From Streptomyces alboniger (GTDB lineage: Bacteria > Actinomycetota > Actinomycetes > Streptomycetales > Streptomycetaceae), in contig NZ_CP023695.1 in the NCBI RefSeq assembly GCF_008704395.1, positions 7,564,001-7,628,000 on the forward strand: a stretch of 64,000 nucleotides of DNA. Reading direction: 5' to 3'. The notes beneath the pieces are model-generated. The model searched no databases, was not told the origin of the DNA, and saw nothing but the letters and a program-made list of their open reading frames with translations. The first letter of the stretch is position 1. Each line of letters opens with the position of its first letter. Shown one piece after another: positions 34,226-42,207 of the stretch. Made by a program: the position numbers and the translations under genes.

Positions 34226-35308
34226 ATGAGCGCGTCTTTCAACGAGTCCTGCGACGGGACTTCCGCTGTGTCTGCCACGACGTCTGCCACGACGTCTTCC
34301 AGGGACCGACGCCCGTCGGCCGTCGTACGGCGTGGCGGGCGATCCGGCGCACTCCTGGTCTTCCTGATGGTCGTGTGCGCCGCGCTGGGCTGGGGGCCCG
34401 CGTCCTCCTCGTACGCCTTCGCCGCCGATGCCGCCGCGCCCGCTTCCGCCAGGCAGATCGTGAACATCGTCTCCGCGCCCAGCGGCTTGTGCGTGGAGGT
34501 CCCCGCCTCGGAAGTCGGCCAGCCGGTGCGCCAGGGCCGTTGCTTCGGCAAGCCAGGGGCGCGGTGGTACCTCCAGTCCTCCGGGGCGGCGAGCGACGCG
34601 GTCAACATCGTCAGCGCCGGCAGCGGAGCCTGCGTGGAGGTGGCGAACTCCAGCCCGGACAACGGCGCCGCCATCCGCCTCGGGGCCTGTGACAGCCGCC
34701 CCGGGGCGAGTTTCCGGATCGTCCCGGTCGGTGACGGTGTCGGATTCCAGACCATGACGTCTACGACCCCCAAGTGCCTGGAGGTCACGGAGTCCTCCAC
34801 CGCGGACGGGGCGGCACTGCGGCAGTGGGACTGCAAGCAGCAGGCCGGCGCGATGTTCTTCCAGCGGCAGCCTCCCCGGCAGTGGGAGACCACGCTCGTG
34901 AACGGCAACAGCGGAAAGTGCCTCGGGATCCTCAACCAGAGCCGTCTGGACGGCGCCAGGGCGATCCAGCGCACCTGCACCGCCGGCACCGACGAGCGGT
35001 GGCAGGTCGTCGAGCTGGGCGAGGGCAACGTGGCGGTGGTCAACGGCAACAGCGGTAAGTGCCTGGCCATCAGCAACGGCAGTCTGGACAACGGCGCCAA
35101 CGCGAACCAGTTCTCGTGCGACGGCTACAAGTTCCACACCTGGGCGATGAGCCCGGCGGGGGACGGAACCTACACGCTGGCCAACCTGAGGAGCGGAAAG
35201 TACCTCGGCGTGCGCGGCCAGAGCACGGAGGAGGCGGCCCAGGCGGAACAGTGGGACCGCACGGCCAACACGGATCAGCTGTGGCGGATGAGCCCGACGG
35301 GGACGTGA
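34226..35308 (+). CDS. Secreted protein with ricin-type beta-trefoil lectin domains
   Basis: 360 residues. A long basic N-region precedes a hydrophobic core (GALLVFLMVVCAALGW) and an AFA-A cleavage site near residue 68. The rest consists of two ricin B-type trefoils: repeats with SGLCVEV, GACVEV, PKCLEV, GKCLGI, GKCLAI and GKYLGV, each followed by Gln/Trp-type QxW elements (QRTCTAGTDERWQV, NTDQLWRM). No catalytic domain is attached, so this is probably a carbohydrate-binding exoprotein. GGAGG at 34212 supports ATG 34226 rather than ATG 34190. Confidence 0.85.
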   Translation: MSASFNESCDGTSAVSATTSATTSSRDRRPSAVVRRGGRSGALLVFLMVVCAALGWGPASSSYAFAADAAAPASARQIVNIVSAPSGLCVEVPASEVGQPVRQGRCFGKPGARWYLQSSGAASDAVNIVSAGSGACVEVANSSPDNGAAIRLGACDSRPGASFRIVPVGDGVGFQTMTSTTPKCLEVTESSTADGAALRQWDCKQQAGAMFFQRQPPRQWETTLVNGNSGKCLGILNQSRLDGARAIQRTCTAGTDERWQVVELGEGNVAVVNGNSGKCLAISNGSLDNGANANQFSCDGYKFHTWAMSPAGDGTYTLANLRSGKYLGVRGQSTEEAAQAEQWDRTANTDQLWRMSPTGT

Positions 35309-35318
35309 GCGCTCCCTT

Positions 35319-36828
35319 AGCTTGTTCTTTAACTACCAGGATCTTCCGGATCTGCCGATGGCCTTGAGGGTCTCAGGGCGTTTGACGGTTTTGCCGACGT
35401 CGTAGCGGGGTGCGGGGTGGCGGTTCTTGGTCCCGGGCGGTCGTCCGGGACCGGCGCCACGAGGTTGGGGAACACGGGCGGGACAGAGCAGGTGGGCTCG
35501 GATGTTCCTGAAGCCCCGGCGGACCCGGGCCAGGTCGGGCGAGGCGGAGCTGGGTGTGCGCGACGGCCAGGAGCCAGGTCCAGCGGTCCGCGGCTTCGGG
35601 TGTACGCAGCTTCGGGGTGGTCCAGCCGAGCGTCTGTTTTGCGAACCTGAAGGTGTGCTCCAGGTCGAATCTCCTCAGAAACCCCTGCCACCAGCGGTCC
35701 ACGTCCGCCGGGGGCGGCACCGGTTTTCGACGACCACAGCCATACCGGCGGAGCCTCCCGTTCCTTGGAGAGGTGCTCGGCTTTGAGGCGGACCAGGGTG
35801 CCCTCGACGATGGGGAGTTCACCGTCGTGGTCGAGCCAGGCCGAGCGGTGGGTGAGACGCGGGTGGACCCGGTGCCACGCCTGGGCCTCGGCCTTGCCGT
35901 AGTTCATCGTGTCGGTGGCCGTGGTGATCGCCGGTTCGGGCCAGGCCTCGGGTTTGTTGAAGCGGAACTCCTTGCCGTGCTTCGGCGGTCGCCCACCCTG
36001 GGGATGGGCCAGGGCGTACTCCTGGAGCGGGGGCCTCGGCAGCCTCATCACCCGGTCGCCGCGGATCTGGCCGACCAGTTCGACGGGCAGATCCCGCAGG
36101 ACCCAGGCCAGGCGGGTGACGTCATAACCGGCGTCCATGACGATCGTGATGTCCGGGGCGCCGGGCGTCCACTGGCCGGCCGCGATGAGCCGTTCCACCA
36201 CGGCGCGGAGCTGGGCGGCGGTGATGGCGGTCGCGTCGTCTAGAACTCGCTCCGGAAGCATGACGCTTGTGCGAACGCTTCCTGCCGGACATCGTGATGC
36301 AGCAGACTCACCCCTGGCGGCCTTGGTCCCCATTTGGGTCTTGTGAAACGCGCGCTCTGGACAGCACGCAGGCTCACGCCAAGGCCGCCCCCACGTCCGC
36401 CGAACTCCCTCCTGAGCGTTCAAGTTCGGGACGCAGTTCGAGGCCAGAAGAAAAAGATCAAGCTAGTGCGACGGGTCTAACCAAGGCAACCTTGCTGAAG
36501 AACGTTGCCCACCGTTTCTTCACACAGCTTGTGGAAGCTAGGGAGATCGCCGGGGAATAGTGCGCACACGCATGTGTTTTCTTCTTGGGTAGGACTGCTA
36601 CTTCCCCCAGCCCAACGCACCCGCTGCTCACTGGCGACTGTTCGCGCCCATGCAGGTGAACAATCCCGTTTTGGACTACCTCTCGCCGCCGATACCAAGC
36701 TGCGGAGCAGGCGAATGGTCGGCCCCTGGGTGCCGCGCGTCACGCCCTGGCCTCCGAGGTACTCAAACACTCACTCAGCTTGTTCTTTGTCTTCCGGAGC
36801 TGTTCGGGGCTCAAAGATAAAGAACAAG
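35319..36828 (-). mobile_element. Decayed insertion sequence
   Basis: An 11-bp terminal inverted repeat (CTTGTTCTTTA at 35321-35331; its complement at 36818-36828) bounds about 1.5 kb, the normal size for this transposase family. Inside are a frameshifted transposase and degenerate sequence at 36270-36770. A further copy of AGCTTGTTCTTT in left-end orientation lies at 36777-36788, so two element ends may be nested on the right side. No target-site duplication is evident. Confidence 0.6.
35333..36266 (-). pseudogene. Transposase (DDE type, NF041680-like), truncated and frameshifted
   Basis: The middle of the transposase is well preserved: ITIVMDAGYDVTRLAWVLRD (catalytic Asp), VGQIRGDRVM, GGRPPKHGKEF, and AWLDHDGELPIVEGTLVRL. 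After WLWSSKTGA (near 35730) the homologous sequence continues in another frame with WWQGFLRRFDLEHTFRFAKQTLGW (catalytic Glu), and the end (VRRGFRNIRAHLLCPARV, then the Arg/Pro-rich tail to TAG at 35333) is in a third frame. About 170 N-terminal residues have no recognisable counterpart. With two frameshifts and an N-terminal loss it cannot make active transposase. Confidence 0.85.
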
Positions 36829-36852
36829 GTAAGTGCCTGTTTCTGAACCCCG
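36829..36852. repeat. 24-bp inverted repeat, left copy
   Basis: Begins GTAAGTGCCTGTTTC and is matched, with one mismatch, by the reverse complement at 38927-38950. It directly abuts the right end of the decayed IS. The two copies flank the carboxymuconolactone decarboxylase-sigma factor pair. Confidence 0.85.
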
Positions 36853-37173
36853 AATCGGCAGGTCAAAAGCCGTCGGTGTCCCGTCTCAGTTGGTCTGGTC
36901 CGTGGACAGTGCTGTGACCTGCGGCGACCAGTTCATTTGAGACGCCGGGGGGCCGGGAATCTCAGGTGATCCGGTCCCGGGGGTCGGGATGGCGGGTGTT
37001 GTCTCAGGTGATCGGTCTGGCTCCGCCGTCGGGTTTGACCGCGTCCAGGGGCGAGGCGGCCACTGACCCGGACGCGCCGGCACGGAGGAGTGACCTTCCG
37101 GTCACTGCTGTCTGAGCGCGGCCGAGGGTCGGTCTGTGTGCGCCGGCGATCCACGCGCAGTGGCGATGGTGGT
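36853..37173 (+). other. Non-coding stretch inside the inverted repeats
   Basis: About 320 bases with no supported gene. It contains a 12-base direct repeat TCTCAGGTGATC at 36960-36971 and 37002-37013 and looks like remnant mobile DNA upstream of the ECF-type promoter. Confidence 0.4.
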
Positions 37174-37200
37174 TGTCACATTCGTAGGCACGGCGGTGTC
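37174..37200 (+). promoter_or_regulatory. ECF41-type promoter
   Basis: TGTCACA at 37174-37180, 16 bases, then TGTC at 37197-37200, close to the TGTCACA/CGTC consensus known for ECF41 sigma factors and their target genes. It lies 36 bases before the start codon of the decarboxylase gene, whose partner gene encodes an ECF41-like sigma factor. Confidence 0.65.
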
Positions 37201-37236
37201 TTCATGCCAAACAGGCAAACGTCCAAGGAGAACACC

Positions 37237-37815
37237 ATGGCGCTACGCATCCCGAAGGCCGAGCTCCCCGCCGGGCTCCGCGAAAACCTGGTCAAGCAGC
37301 TCGGTTCCGTGCCCGAACCCAACGAGGTGCTGTGGAACAACCCCAAGCTCGCCGAGGACAACCAGGAGTTCGCAGCCAAGGTGGCCACCTGGGACGCGGC
37401 CGACGCGAGCCTCAAGACGTTCGCGCACATGGCCGTCGCGGCACAGGTCGGCTGCAGCTGGTGCCTCGACATCAACTACTTCGCGGCGCTGAACCAGAAC
37501 CTGGACCTGGCCAAGGCGAGCCAGGTGCCGCGCTGGCGGGAGTCGGAGGTGTTCACGCCGTTGGAGCGGGAGGTAATGGAGTACGCCGAGGCCATGACGA
37601 ACACGCCGACGACCGTCACCGATGAGCTGTCGGCGAGTCTGCTCGGCCGGCTCGGCCCGGCGGCGCTGGTCGAACTCACCGTGTTCATCGGCTTCGCCAA
37701 CCTGGCTGCCAGGTGCAACACGGCGCATGGGATCACCTCGCAGGGCTACTCCGATGCCTGCGAGATCCCGCTGGCCGGGCGTCCTCAGACGTCCGGCGTA
37801 GCGTCGGCATCATGA
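37237..37815 (+). CDS. Carboxymuconolactone decarboxylase family protein (AhpD-like)
   Basis: 192 residues of the CMD/AhpD fold. The redox CxxC is VGCSWCLDINYFAAL (Cys73 and Cys76), preceded by LKTFAHMAVAAQ, so the AhpD-type peroxidase or related oxidoreductase chemistry is likely rather than lactone decarboxylation. Genes of this family are the classical neighbours and targets of ECF41 sigma factors (the COE group). AAGGAG precedes ATG 37237 by six bases; its stop overlaps the sigma gene (ATGA). An ECF41-like promoter lies upstream. Confidence 0.88.
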   Translation: MALRIPKAELPAGLRENLVKQLGSVPEPNEVLWNNPKLAEDNQEFAAKVATWDAADASLKTFAHMAVAAQVGCSWCLDINYFAALNQNLDLAKASQVPRWRESEVFTPLEREVMEYAEAMTNTPTTVTDELSASLLGRLGPAALVELTVFIGFANLAARCNTAHGITSQGYSDACEIPLAGRPQTSGVASAS

Positions 37816-38684
37816 CCGAGGACCCGTTCGTCGCCCATCGCAGCCTGCTGTTCACGGTCGCCTACGAGATGCTCGGTTCCGCGGCCGACGCGGAGGACGT
37901 GCTTCAGGAGTCCTGGCTGCGGTGGGCCCAGGTCGACCCGTCGCGGGTGAGCGACGCGCGGGCGTACCTCGTCAGGACCGTCACGCGGCAGGCGCTCAAC
38001 CGGCTGCGGACGTTGGCGCGCAGCCGCGAGGACTATGTCGGCGAGTGGCTGCCGGACCCGCTGCTGACCACCCCGGATGTCGCCGAGGACGTAGAGCTCG
38101 CGGAGAGCGTCTCGATCGCGATGCTGACCGTCCTGGAAACGCTCGGGCCCACCGAGCGGGCGGTGTTCGTGCTCCGCGAGGTCTTCGAGCTGCCGTACGG
38201 CGAGATCGCCGAGGCCATCGGGAAGTCCGCGGCCGCGGTGCGGCAGATCGCGCGGCGAGCGCGCGAGCATGTGGCGGCCCGGCAGCCGCGGGTGCGGGTG
38301 AGCCGGTCGGAGCAGCAGGCCGTGGTGGAGCGGTTCCTGCTCGCGTTGCGTACCGGGCAGTTGCAGGAGCTTGTGGAGGTCATGGCGCCGGACGTGGTCC
38401 TGATCGCCGATGGTGGCGGGCTTGCGGCCGCCGCTCTGGCTCCGATCCACGGGGTCGAGCTTGTGGCGCGGGTGCTCGCGCGCACGAACCGGGCGGAAGC
38501 GACCCCGCTCGCGACGACGGCCGTGTGGCTCAACGGGGCACCTGCGGGCCGGATCGAGATCGACGGCGAACTGGCCACAGCGGTGAGTCTCGTGGTGGAG
38601 AACGGGCAGATCACCCGGGTCTACTTGGTGCGAAACCCGCGGAAGCTGACGAGACTGGACAAACCGGTTGAACTCGCCAGGTAG
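37812..38684 (+). CDS. sigJ: ECF41-family sigma factor with SnoaL-like C-terminal domain (SigJ type)
   Basis: 290 residues. Sigma region 2 at the N-terminus (FVAHRSLLFTVAYEMLGSAADAEDVLQESWLRW) and region 4 at about 110-165 (LGPTERAVFVLREVFELPYGEIAEAIGKSAAAVRQIARRARE), followed by a fused C-terminal SnoaL/NTF2-like domain (VVERFLLALRTGQLQELVEVMAPDVVLIADGGG ...). In ECF41 factors this extension replaces a separate anti-sigma factor and controls activity. Translationally coupled to its probable target, the CxxC protein. Confidence 0.92.
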   Translation: MTEDPFVAHRSLLFTVAYEMLGSAADAEDVLQESWLRWAQVDPSRVSDARAYLVRTVTRQALNRLRTLARSREDYVGEWLPDPLLTTPDVAEDVELAESVSIAMLTVLETLGPTERAVFVLREVFELPYGEIAEAIGKSAAAVRQIARRAREHVAARQPRVRVSRSEQQAVVERFLLALRTGQLQELVEVMAPDVVLIADGGGLAAAALAPIHGVELVARVLARTNRAEATPLATTAVWLNGAPAGRIEIDGELATAVSLVVENGQITRVYLVRNPRKLTRLDKPVELAR

Positions 38685-38702
38685 GCCAACTCCCGCTCCG
38701 GC

Positions 38703-38744
38703 GTGGTGAGTGTTCCGGGCGAAACCGCCCGGAACACTCACCAC
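38703..38744. terminator. Long perfect hairpin after the sigma factor gene
   Basis: A 19-bp perfect stem (38703-38721 with 38726-38744) with a four-base aaac loop, 18 bases after the sigma factor stop. No long U-tract follows. Confidence 0.8.
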
Positions 38745-38926
38745 CACAAACCGGGCCGGAACCCGACGGCGGCCAGGACCGAGGATGCAGGACGGACGCG
38801 GGATGGGCCCACGATCCGACATAGATGTTCCCTGACCCTCGAAAGGCCCTACCACTTGAGATGCGTGAGACCCCGCCGGGCCAGGCCAGACCGGACGCAC
38901 GAGCCCTGACGGACCGACCCACGCTC

Positions 38927-38950
38927 CGGGGTTCGGAAACAGGCACTTAC
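38927..38950. repeat. 24-bp inverted repeat, right copy
   Basis: Reverse complement of 36829-36852 with one mismatch. The TAA stop codon of the minus-strand gene that follows (38947-38949) lies within this repeat, suggesting the repeat arrived by insertion into the 3' end of that gene. Confidence 0.85.
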
Positions 38951-39396
38951 GGAGAGCCGTCGGCGTCCGCCTCCGCCGCCAGACTCCGCACATGCGCCCG
39001 CGCCTCGCCCAGAAGCTGAACGGGCACGAGCCAGTAGTCGTAGATGCCGCCCTGCGCGGAGTTGTATCCGCAGAGCACGGCCACGCCGGTACCGAGGCGT
39101 TCCTTGAGCTCCCCGGCCAGCCAGCCGACGAAACCGCTGTTGTCGGACGCCGACGGGAAGTGAAAGGCGAGGACGCCGAAGACCTCCGCCTCCCCGCCCC
39201 GCGCCGGTTCGAGAACCGACCAGCTCTGCGCGTCCCGCACCAGAGCCAGGGCCTCGGCGGACGGCTGAGGTACCGGCCCCGCCGGGTATTCGTGGTAGGC
39301 CCATGTGCCCGGCAGGACCTCGAAGTCGGCGTCCGCGAGCACGTCGCGCAGCCGTGCGCGGGTTTCCTGGGGTGATTCGTGACTGATGCTGACCAT
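38947..39396 (-). CDS. DUF6196-like hypothetical protein, possibly 3'-truncated
   Basis: 149 residues: MVSISHESPQETRARLRDVL ... TWAYHEYPAG ... ALALVRDAQSWSVLEPA ... EVFGVLAFHFPSASDNSGFVGWLAGELK ... GVAVLCGYNSAQGGIYDYWLVPVQLLGEARAHV. It looks like a single soluble alpha/beta domain of an uncharacterised actinobacterial family. The stop codon is supplied by the right-hand 24-bp inverted repeat, so the native C-terminus may have been replaced by a few residues. Function unknown. Confidence 0.7.
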   Translation of the reverse strand: MVSISHESPQETRARLRDVLADADFEVLPGTWAYHEYPAGPVPQPSAEALALVRDAQSWSVLEPARGGEAEVFGVLAFHFPSASDNSGFVGWLAGELKERLGTGVAVLCGYNSAQGGIYDYWLVPVQLLGEARAHVRSLAAEADADGSP

Positions 39397-39510
39397 GGCC
39401 CGTCCAACCGAGCCCCCCGCTCCTAAATTCCCGCCACCCACCGCCTGCCGTGACCCGCCGCCCGGCCACAGGGGAGAATGAGGTCCACTTACCCCTCGAC
39501 CAGGAGAAAC

Positions 39511-39936
39511 ATGTACAAGCGCCTGCCCGTCCTGGCCCTCTGCCTGGCGACGGCCGCTCTCGGCATCTCGGCGTGCGACGACTCCGGCGACAACCGCTCC
39601 GGAGCCCCGGCCCGGGCGGCGTCGACGGCCCCGCCCTCCCCCGAGAGCCCGTCGGCCGCCTCCTCCGGGGACGACGCGAAGCCGCGCCAACTGACGGGCG
39701 CTATGCCCGCGTTCTTCCTCAAGACCATCCGGGACCACTACCCGGACATGGACAACATCAGCGACGAGAAGCTCCTCGCCCACGGCAACGCCTTCTGCGC
39801 CGCCGAAGGCCAGGCACTCGCCGATCAGGCGAAGAAGACGATGAAGGAACTCGGCACCACCCCGAAGCAGACCGCCCGGATCATGGGCAGCGCACACGGC
39901 TACTGCCGCCTGGGCAGCACTCAGTCCGGCAACTGA
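39511..39936 (+). CDS. Putative lipoprotein (DUF732-like)
   Basis: 141 residues with a lipoprotein signal peptide: MYKRLPVLALCLATAALGISAC, lipobox LGISAC at about residues 17-22. A Ser/Pro/Ala-rich linker follows, then a small domain with DEKLLAHGNAFCAAEG and GSAHGYCRLG whose two cysteines likely form a disulfide, as in DUF732 proteins. Accessible outside the membrane; function unknown. AGGAG precedes ATG 39511. Confidence 0.75.
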   Translation: MYKRLPVLALCLATAALGISACDDSGDNRSGAPARAASTAPPSPESPSAASSGDDAKPRQLTGAMPAFFLKTIRDHYPDMDNISDEKLLAHGNAFCAAEGQALADQAKKTMKELGTTPKQTARIMGSAHGYCRLGSTQSGN

Positions 39937-39939
39937 GCG

Positions 39940-41310
39940 TCAAGCCGGAAGCGGCTCCTCCAAGAGGGCGCGTACGGCCGGTGTGTCGGACCGCTCCGCA
40001 AGCTCGGCCCGCAGCAGCTGCCACTGCTTCGCCACGGCGACCGAGGAGGAGTGGAAGAGGAACTCGGCGGTGCGAAGCGCCCGCTCCAGTGCCTGGTCGG
40101 TGTCTCCGCAAGCGAGCTGAGCCCGGGCGAGGAAGCCATTGCACAGGGCCGCGTTCTGGCCTTCCACGGGGGAGCCGCCTGCCGGGCCCGCGTCGAGGAG
40201 GGGCAGGAGGTGGTCCACCGCCGGGCCCATCTCGTTCAGGCTGAAGTGGGCGGCGCCGGCATGGAACTGGATCGCCTCGCCCGTGAACCACTCCAGACAG
40301 TCGGGGTCGTCGTCGTGCAGCGCGGGGCTGTGCAGGGTGCGGGCGATGTCCATCTCGCGGGCGCTGGCGCGGTGTTCACCCTGCTCCGCGTACGCGCGGC
40401 CGCGGAGCACGCGGATCAGGGATGCCAGTCTGGGGCTGTACCGCGAGCGCAGGCAGGCGTGTTGGGCGGCGTCGAGCAGCGTGAGGGCGGTCCGGACCTC
40501 GCCGTAGTGCAGGTGCTGCATGGCGAACTGCGTCAGGGCCCAAGCGCCCAGCCGGTTGTCCTCCGCGGCGGACGCCGCGCGCAACGCGGCCATCAACGCG
40601 GACTGGGCCCGCCTCTGGTCACCCAGGTCGAAGGCGAGCCGGCCGCTGTAGCAGGCGGCATCGGCCGTCAGGGCCAGCAGGCGTGCTCCGGTGGCCCGGT
40701 CGTAGGAGGCGTTGCGCGTCAAGTCGCACAGCAGCAGGAGCCAGGAGTCGGCGAGGATACGGGTGCCGGTGGAGCCCAGGGCGTCGAAGAGCTTGCGGCC
40801 CTCCAGCCGGCGAAGCTCCAAGGAGGAGACGGCTGTCGCGGAGAGCCGTAGACCACGGCGGTCCGGGAGTTCGAGCGGGGCGGCGGCGTTCAACCAGGCA
40901 GTGGTGAGGCTCCTGATGCTTTGGTCACAGGCGGGGATGGCGTCGTCCCGACCGTCTGGCTCGGGCGACGAGCGTGCGATGCCTTCCAGGGCCACGAGTG
41001 CCTCGTCGCAGCTCCACGGCTGCTGGAGCAGTGAGGCATGTCCGGTAGCCACATACAGCCACTCCGGCCAGCCGAGGCGCACCACGTCGGTGCGCGGGAC
41101 GCCGTGCACGTGTGCCATCGCGTACTGGGCGCTCAGCTCGGGAGTGATCTTCCCGGACTCCCAGCGCGCGACCTTCTCCCGGCGTGCCGCCATGGTTCCG
41201 AAGCCCAGTTCGGCATGGGTGTCGGCGATGAGCTTGGCATAGGCGGCGTGGGACAGCTCGTCCCGTCGGCGCAGCAGCGCGAGGGGGTGGCGGATGGAGC
41301 GATAGGTCAT
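39940..41310 (-). CDS. HTH-TPR regulator, NsdA-like
   Basis: About 456 residues. An N-terminal XRE-like helix-turn-helix (SHAAYAKLIADTHAELGFGTMAARREKVARWESGKITPELSAQYAMAHVHGV) is followed by a long alpha-helical region with TPR-like repeats (DLGDQRRAQSALMAALRAASAAEDNRLGAWALTQFAMQHLHYGEVRTALTLLDAAQ ...). This is the architecture of NsdA/NsdB-type Streptomyces regulators, which restrain differentiation and antibiotic synthesis. The start could be ATG 41310 or an in-frame codon upstream. It borders the biosynthetic cluster and points away from it. Confidence 0.75.
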   Translation of the reverse strand: MTYRSIRHPLALLRRRDELSHAAYAKLIADTHAELGFGTMAARREKVARWESGKITPELSAQYAMAHVHGVPRTDVVRLGWPEWLYVATGHASLLQQPWSCDEALVALEGIARSSPEPDGRDDAIPACDQSIRSLTTAWLNAAAPLELPDRRGLRLSATAVSSLELRRLEGRKLFDALGSTGTRILADSWLLLLCDLTRNASYDRATGARLLALTADAACYSGRLAFDLGDQRRAQSALMAALRAASAAEDNRLGAWALTQFAMQHLHYGEVRTALTLLDAAQHACLRSRYSPRLASLIRVLRGRAYAEQGEHRASAREMDIARTLHSPALHDDDPDCLEWFTGEAIQFHAGAAHFSLNEMGPAVDHLLPLLDAGPAGGSPVEGQNAALCNGFLARAQLACGDTDQALERALRTAEFLFHSSSVAVAKQWQLLRAELAERSDTPAVRALLEEPLPA

Positions 41311-41601
41311 ATGCACGCGGATTTCGATGCCGTGGGTTGTGATGCCCGTGGGAGAGATGGGGAGAAACATCCGCTTAACCGTCAATCCGGACATTCCCAG
41401 CATAGTCAGTAGGCGTGAGGGGTGCAGGGGACAGTAGATGCGATGTGCATCAAAAGGAGCGGCTGGGGCTCGTTCCCAGGCTTGTTCCGGGCGGGGCAGG
41501 CACATCCGAGGCACACCTGGATTGCTGGAGAACCCCGTGCGTTCGCGGTTCCCTTTTCTTACGGCCGTCCTTCGTACCCGCACATCAACAGGGAGACGAC
41601 T

Positions 41602-42207
41602 GTGCCCCCTCAACTCGCCGTTCCCGTCCCCGGACCGCCACCTGAACGCTCGGCCGCCCGAGGCGCGCCGACGACGGTGCCGACCGGCGCCCGCGGACAC
41701 CGGACCGACCGCCCCATGTCCGTACTGCGCTGGCCCGCGCAGGCCGACGAAATCGAGGCGCACCGAGCGCGGGGGGTCCCCCGTCTGCTGCTGGTCGCGG
41801 CGGGTACCCGGCCCCCCGTCTGCGTCGACCCGCTGGAGGACTGGACCCGCACGCCGGTGGACGAGGTGGACCTGCGGGCGCGCTGGGCCGCCCTGTGCGC
41901 CAGGTCCGCCTGCCGGAAGCCGAAGATCGACCAGCACGGCGTCCTCCGGTACGCGGGCCAGAGTGTTCCGCTCGCCGCCGGTGAAGCGGCCCTGGTGAGG
42001 CTGCTCCTGGACTCCTACCGATCGGTAGTGAGCCGGGACGACCTGATCGCACACATGTGGCCGCACAGTGCTCCCGCGCAGCGCAACGCCCTGGACGTGC
42101 GCGTACTGCGGGCGCGCCGCCGTCTCCTGCCGCTGGGCCTGGTGATCAAGACCGTATGGAGTCAGGGCTATCTGCTCGACGCCCAGCAGGACCGGGAGGC
42201 CTCGTGA
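41602..42207 (+). CDS. Winged-helix (OmpR/SARP-type) DNA-binding regulator
   Basis: About 201 residues from GTG 41602 (GGGAG seven bases upstream); ATG 41716 is an alternative. The N-terminal part is Pro/Ala-rich then LRWPAQADEIEAHRARGVPRLLLVAAGTRPP. The C-terminal 75 residues are a trans_reg_C winged helix: VPLAAGEAALVRLLLDSYRSVVSRDDLIAHMWP ... RNALDVRVLRARRRLLPLGLVIKTVWSQGYLL. There is no receiver or SARP activation domain. It overlaps the acyl-CoA ligase gene (GTGA), so it is likely the pathway-specific regulator of the cluster. Confidence 0.8.
   Translation: MPPQLAVPVPGPPPERSAARGAPTTVPTGARGHRTDRPMSVLRWPAQADEIEAHRARGVPRLLLVAAGTRPPVCVDPLEDWTRTPVDEVDLRARWAALCARSACRKPKIDQHGVLRYAGQSVPLAAGEAALVRLLLDSYRSVVSRDDLIAHMWPHSAPAQRNALDVRVLRARRRLLPLGLVIKTVWSQGYLLDAQQDREAS

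Noticed and set aside
35329..36423. Long minus-strand frame as an intact transposase
   Set aside because: Homologous motifs switch frames twice (near 35730 and near 35540) and the N-terminal third is missing, so it is a pseudogene.
36477..36770. Minus-strand frame as the N-terminus of the transposase
   Set aside because: A faint resemblance (FPGDLPSFHKL) is too short to support; the segment is otherwise unlike the family.
36853..37100. Coding sequence in the region upstream of the CxxC protein
   Set aside because: Short frames only, with no ribosome sites and no codon bias; direct repeats suggest remnant mobile DNA.
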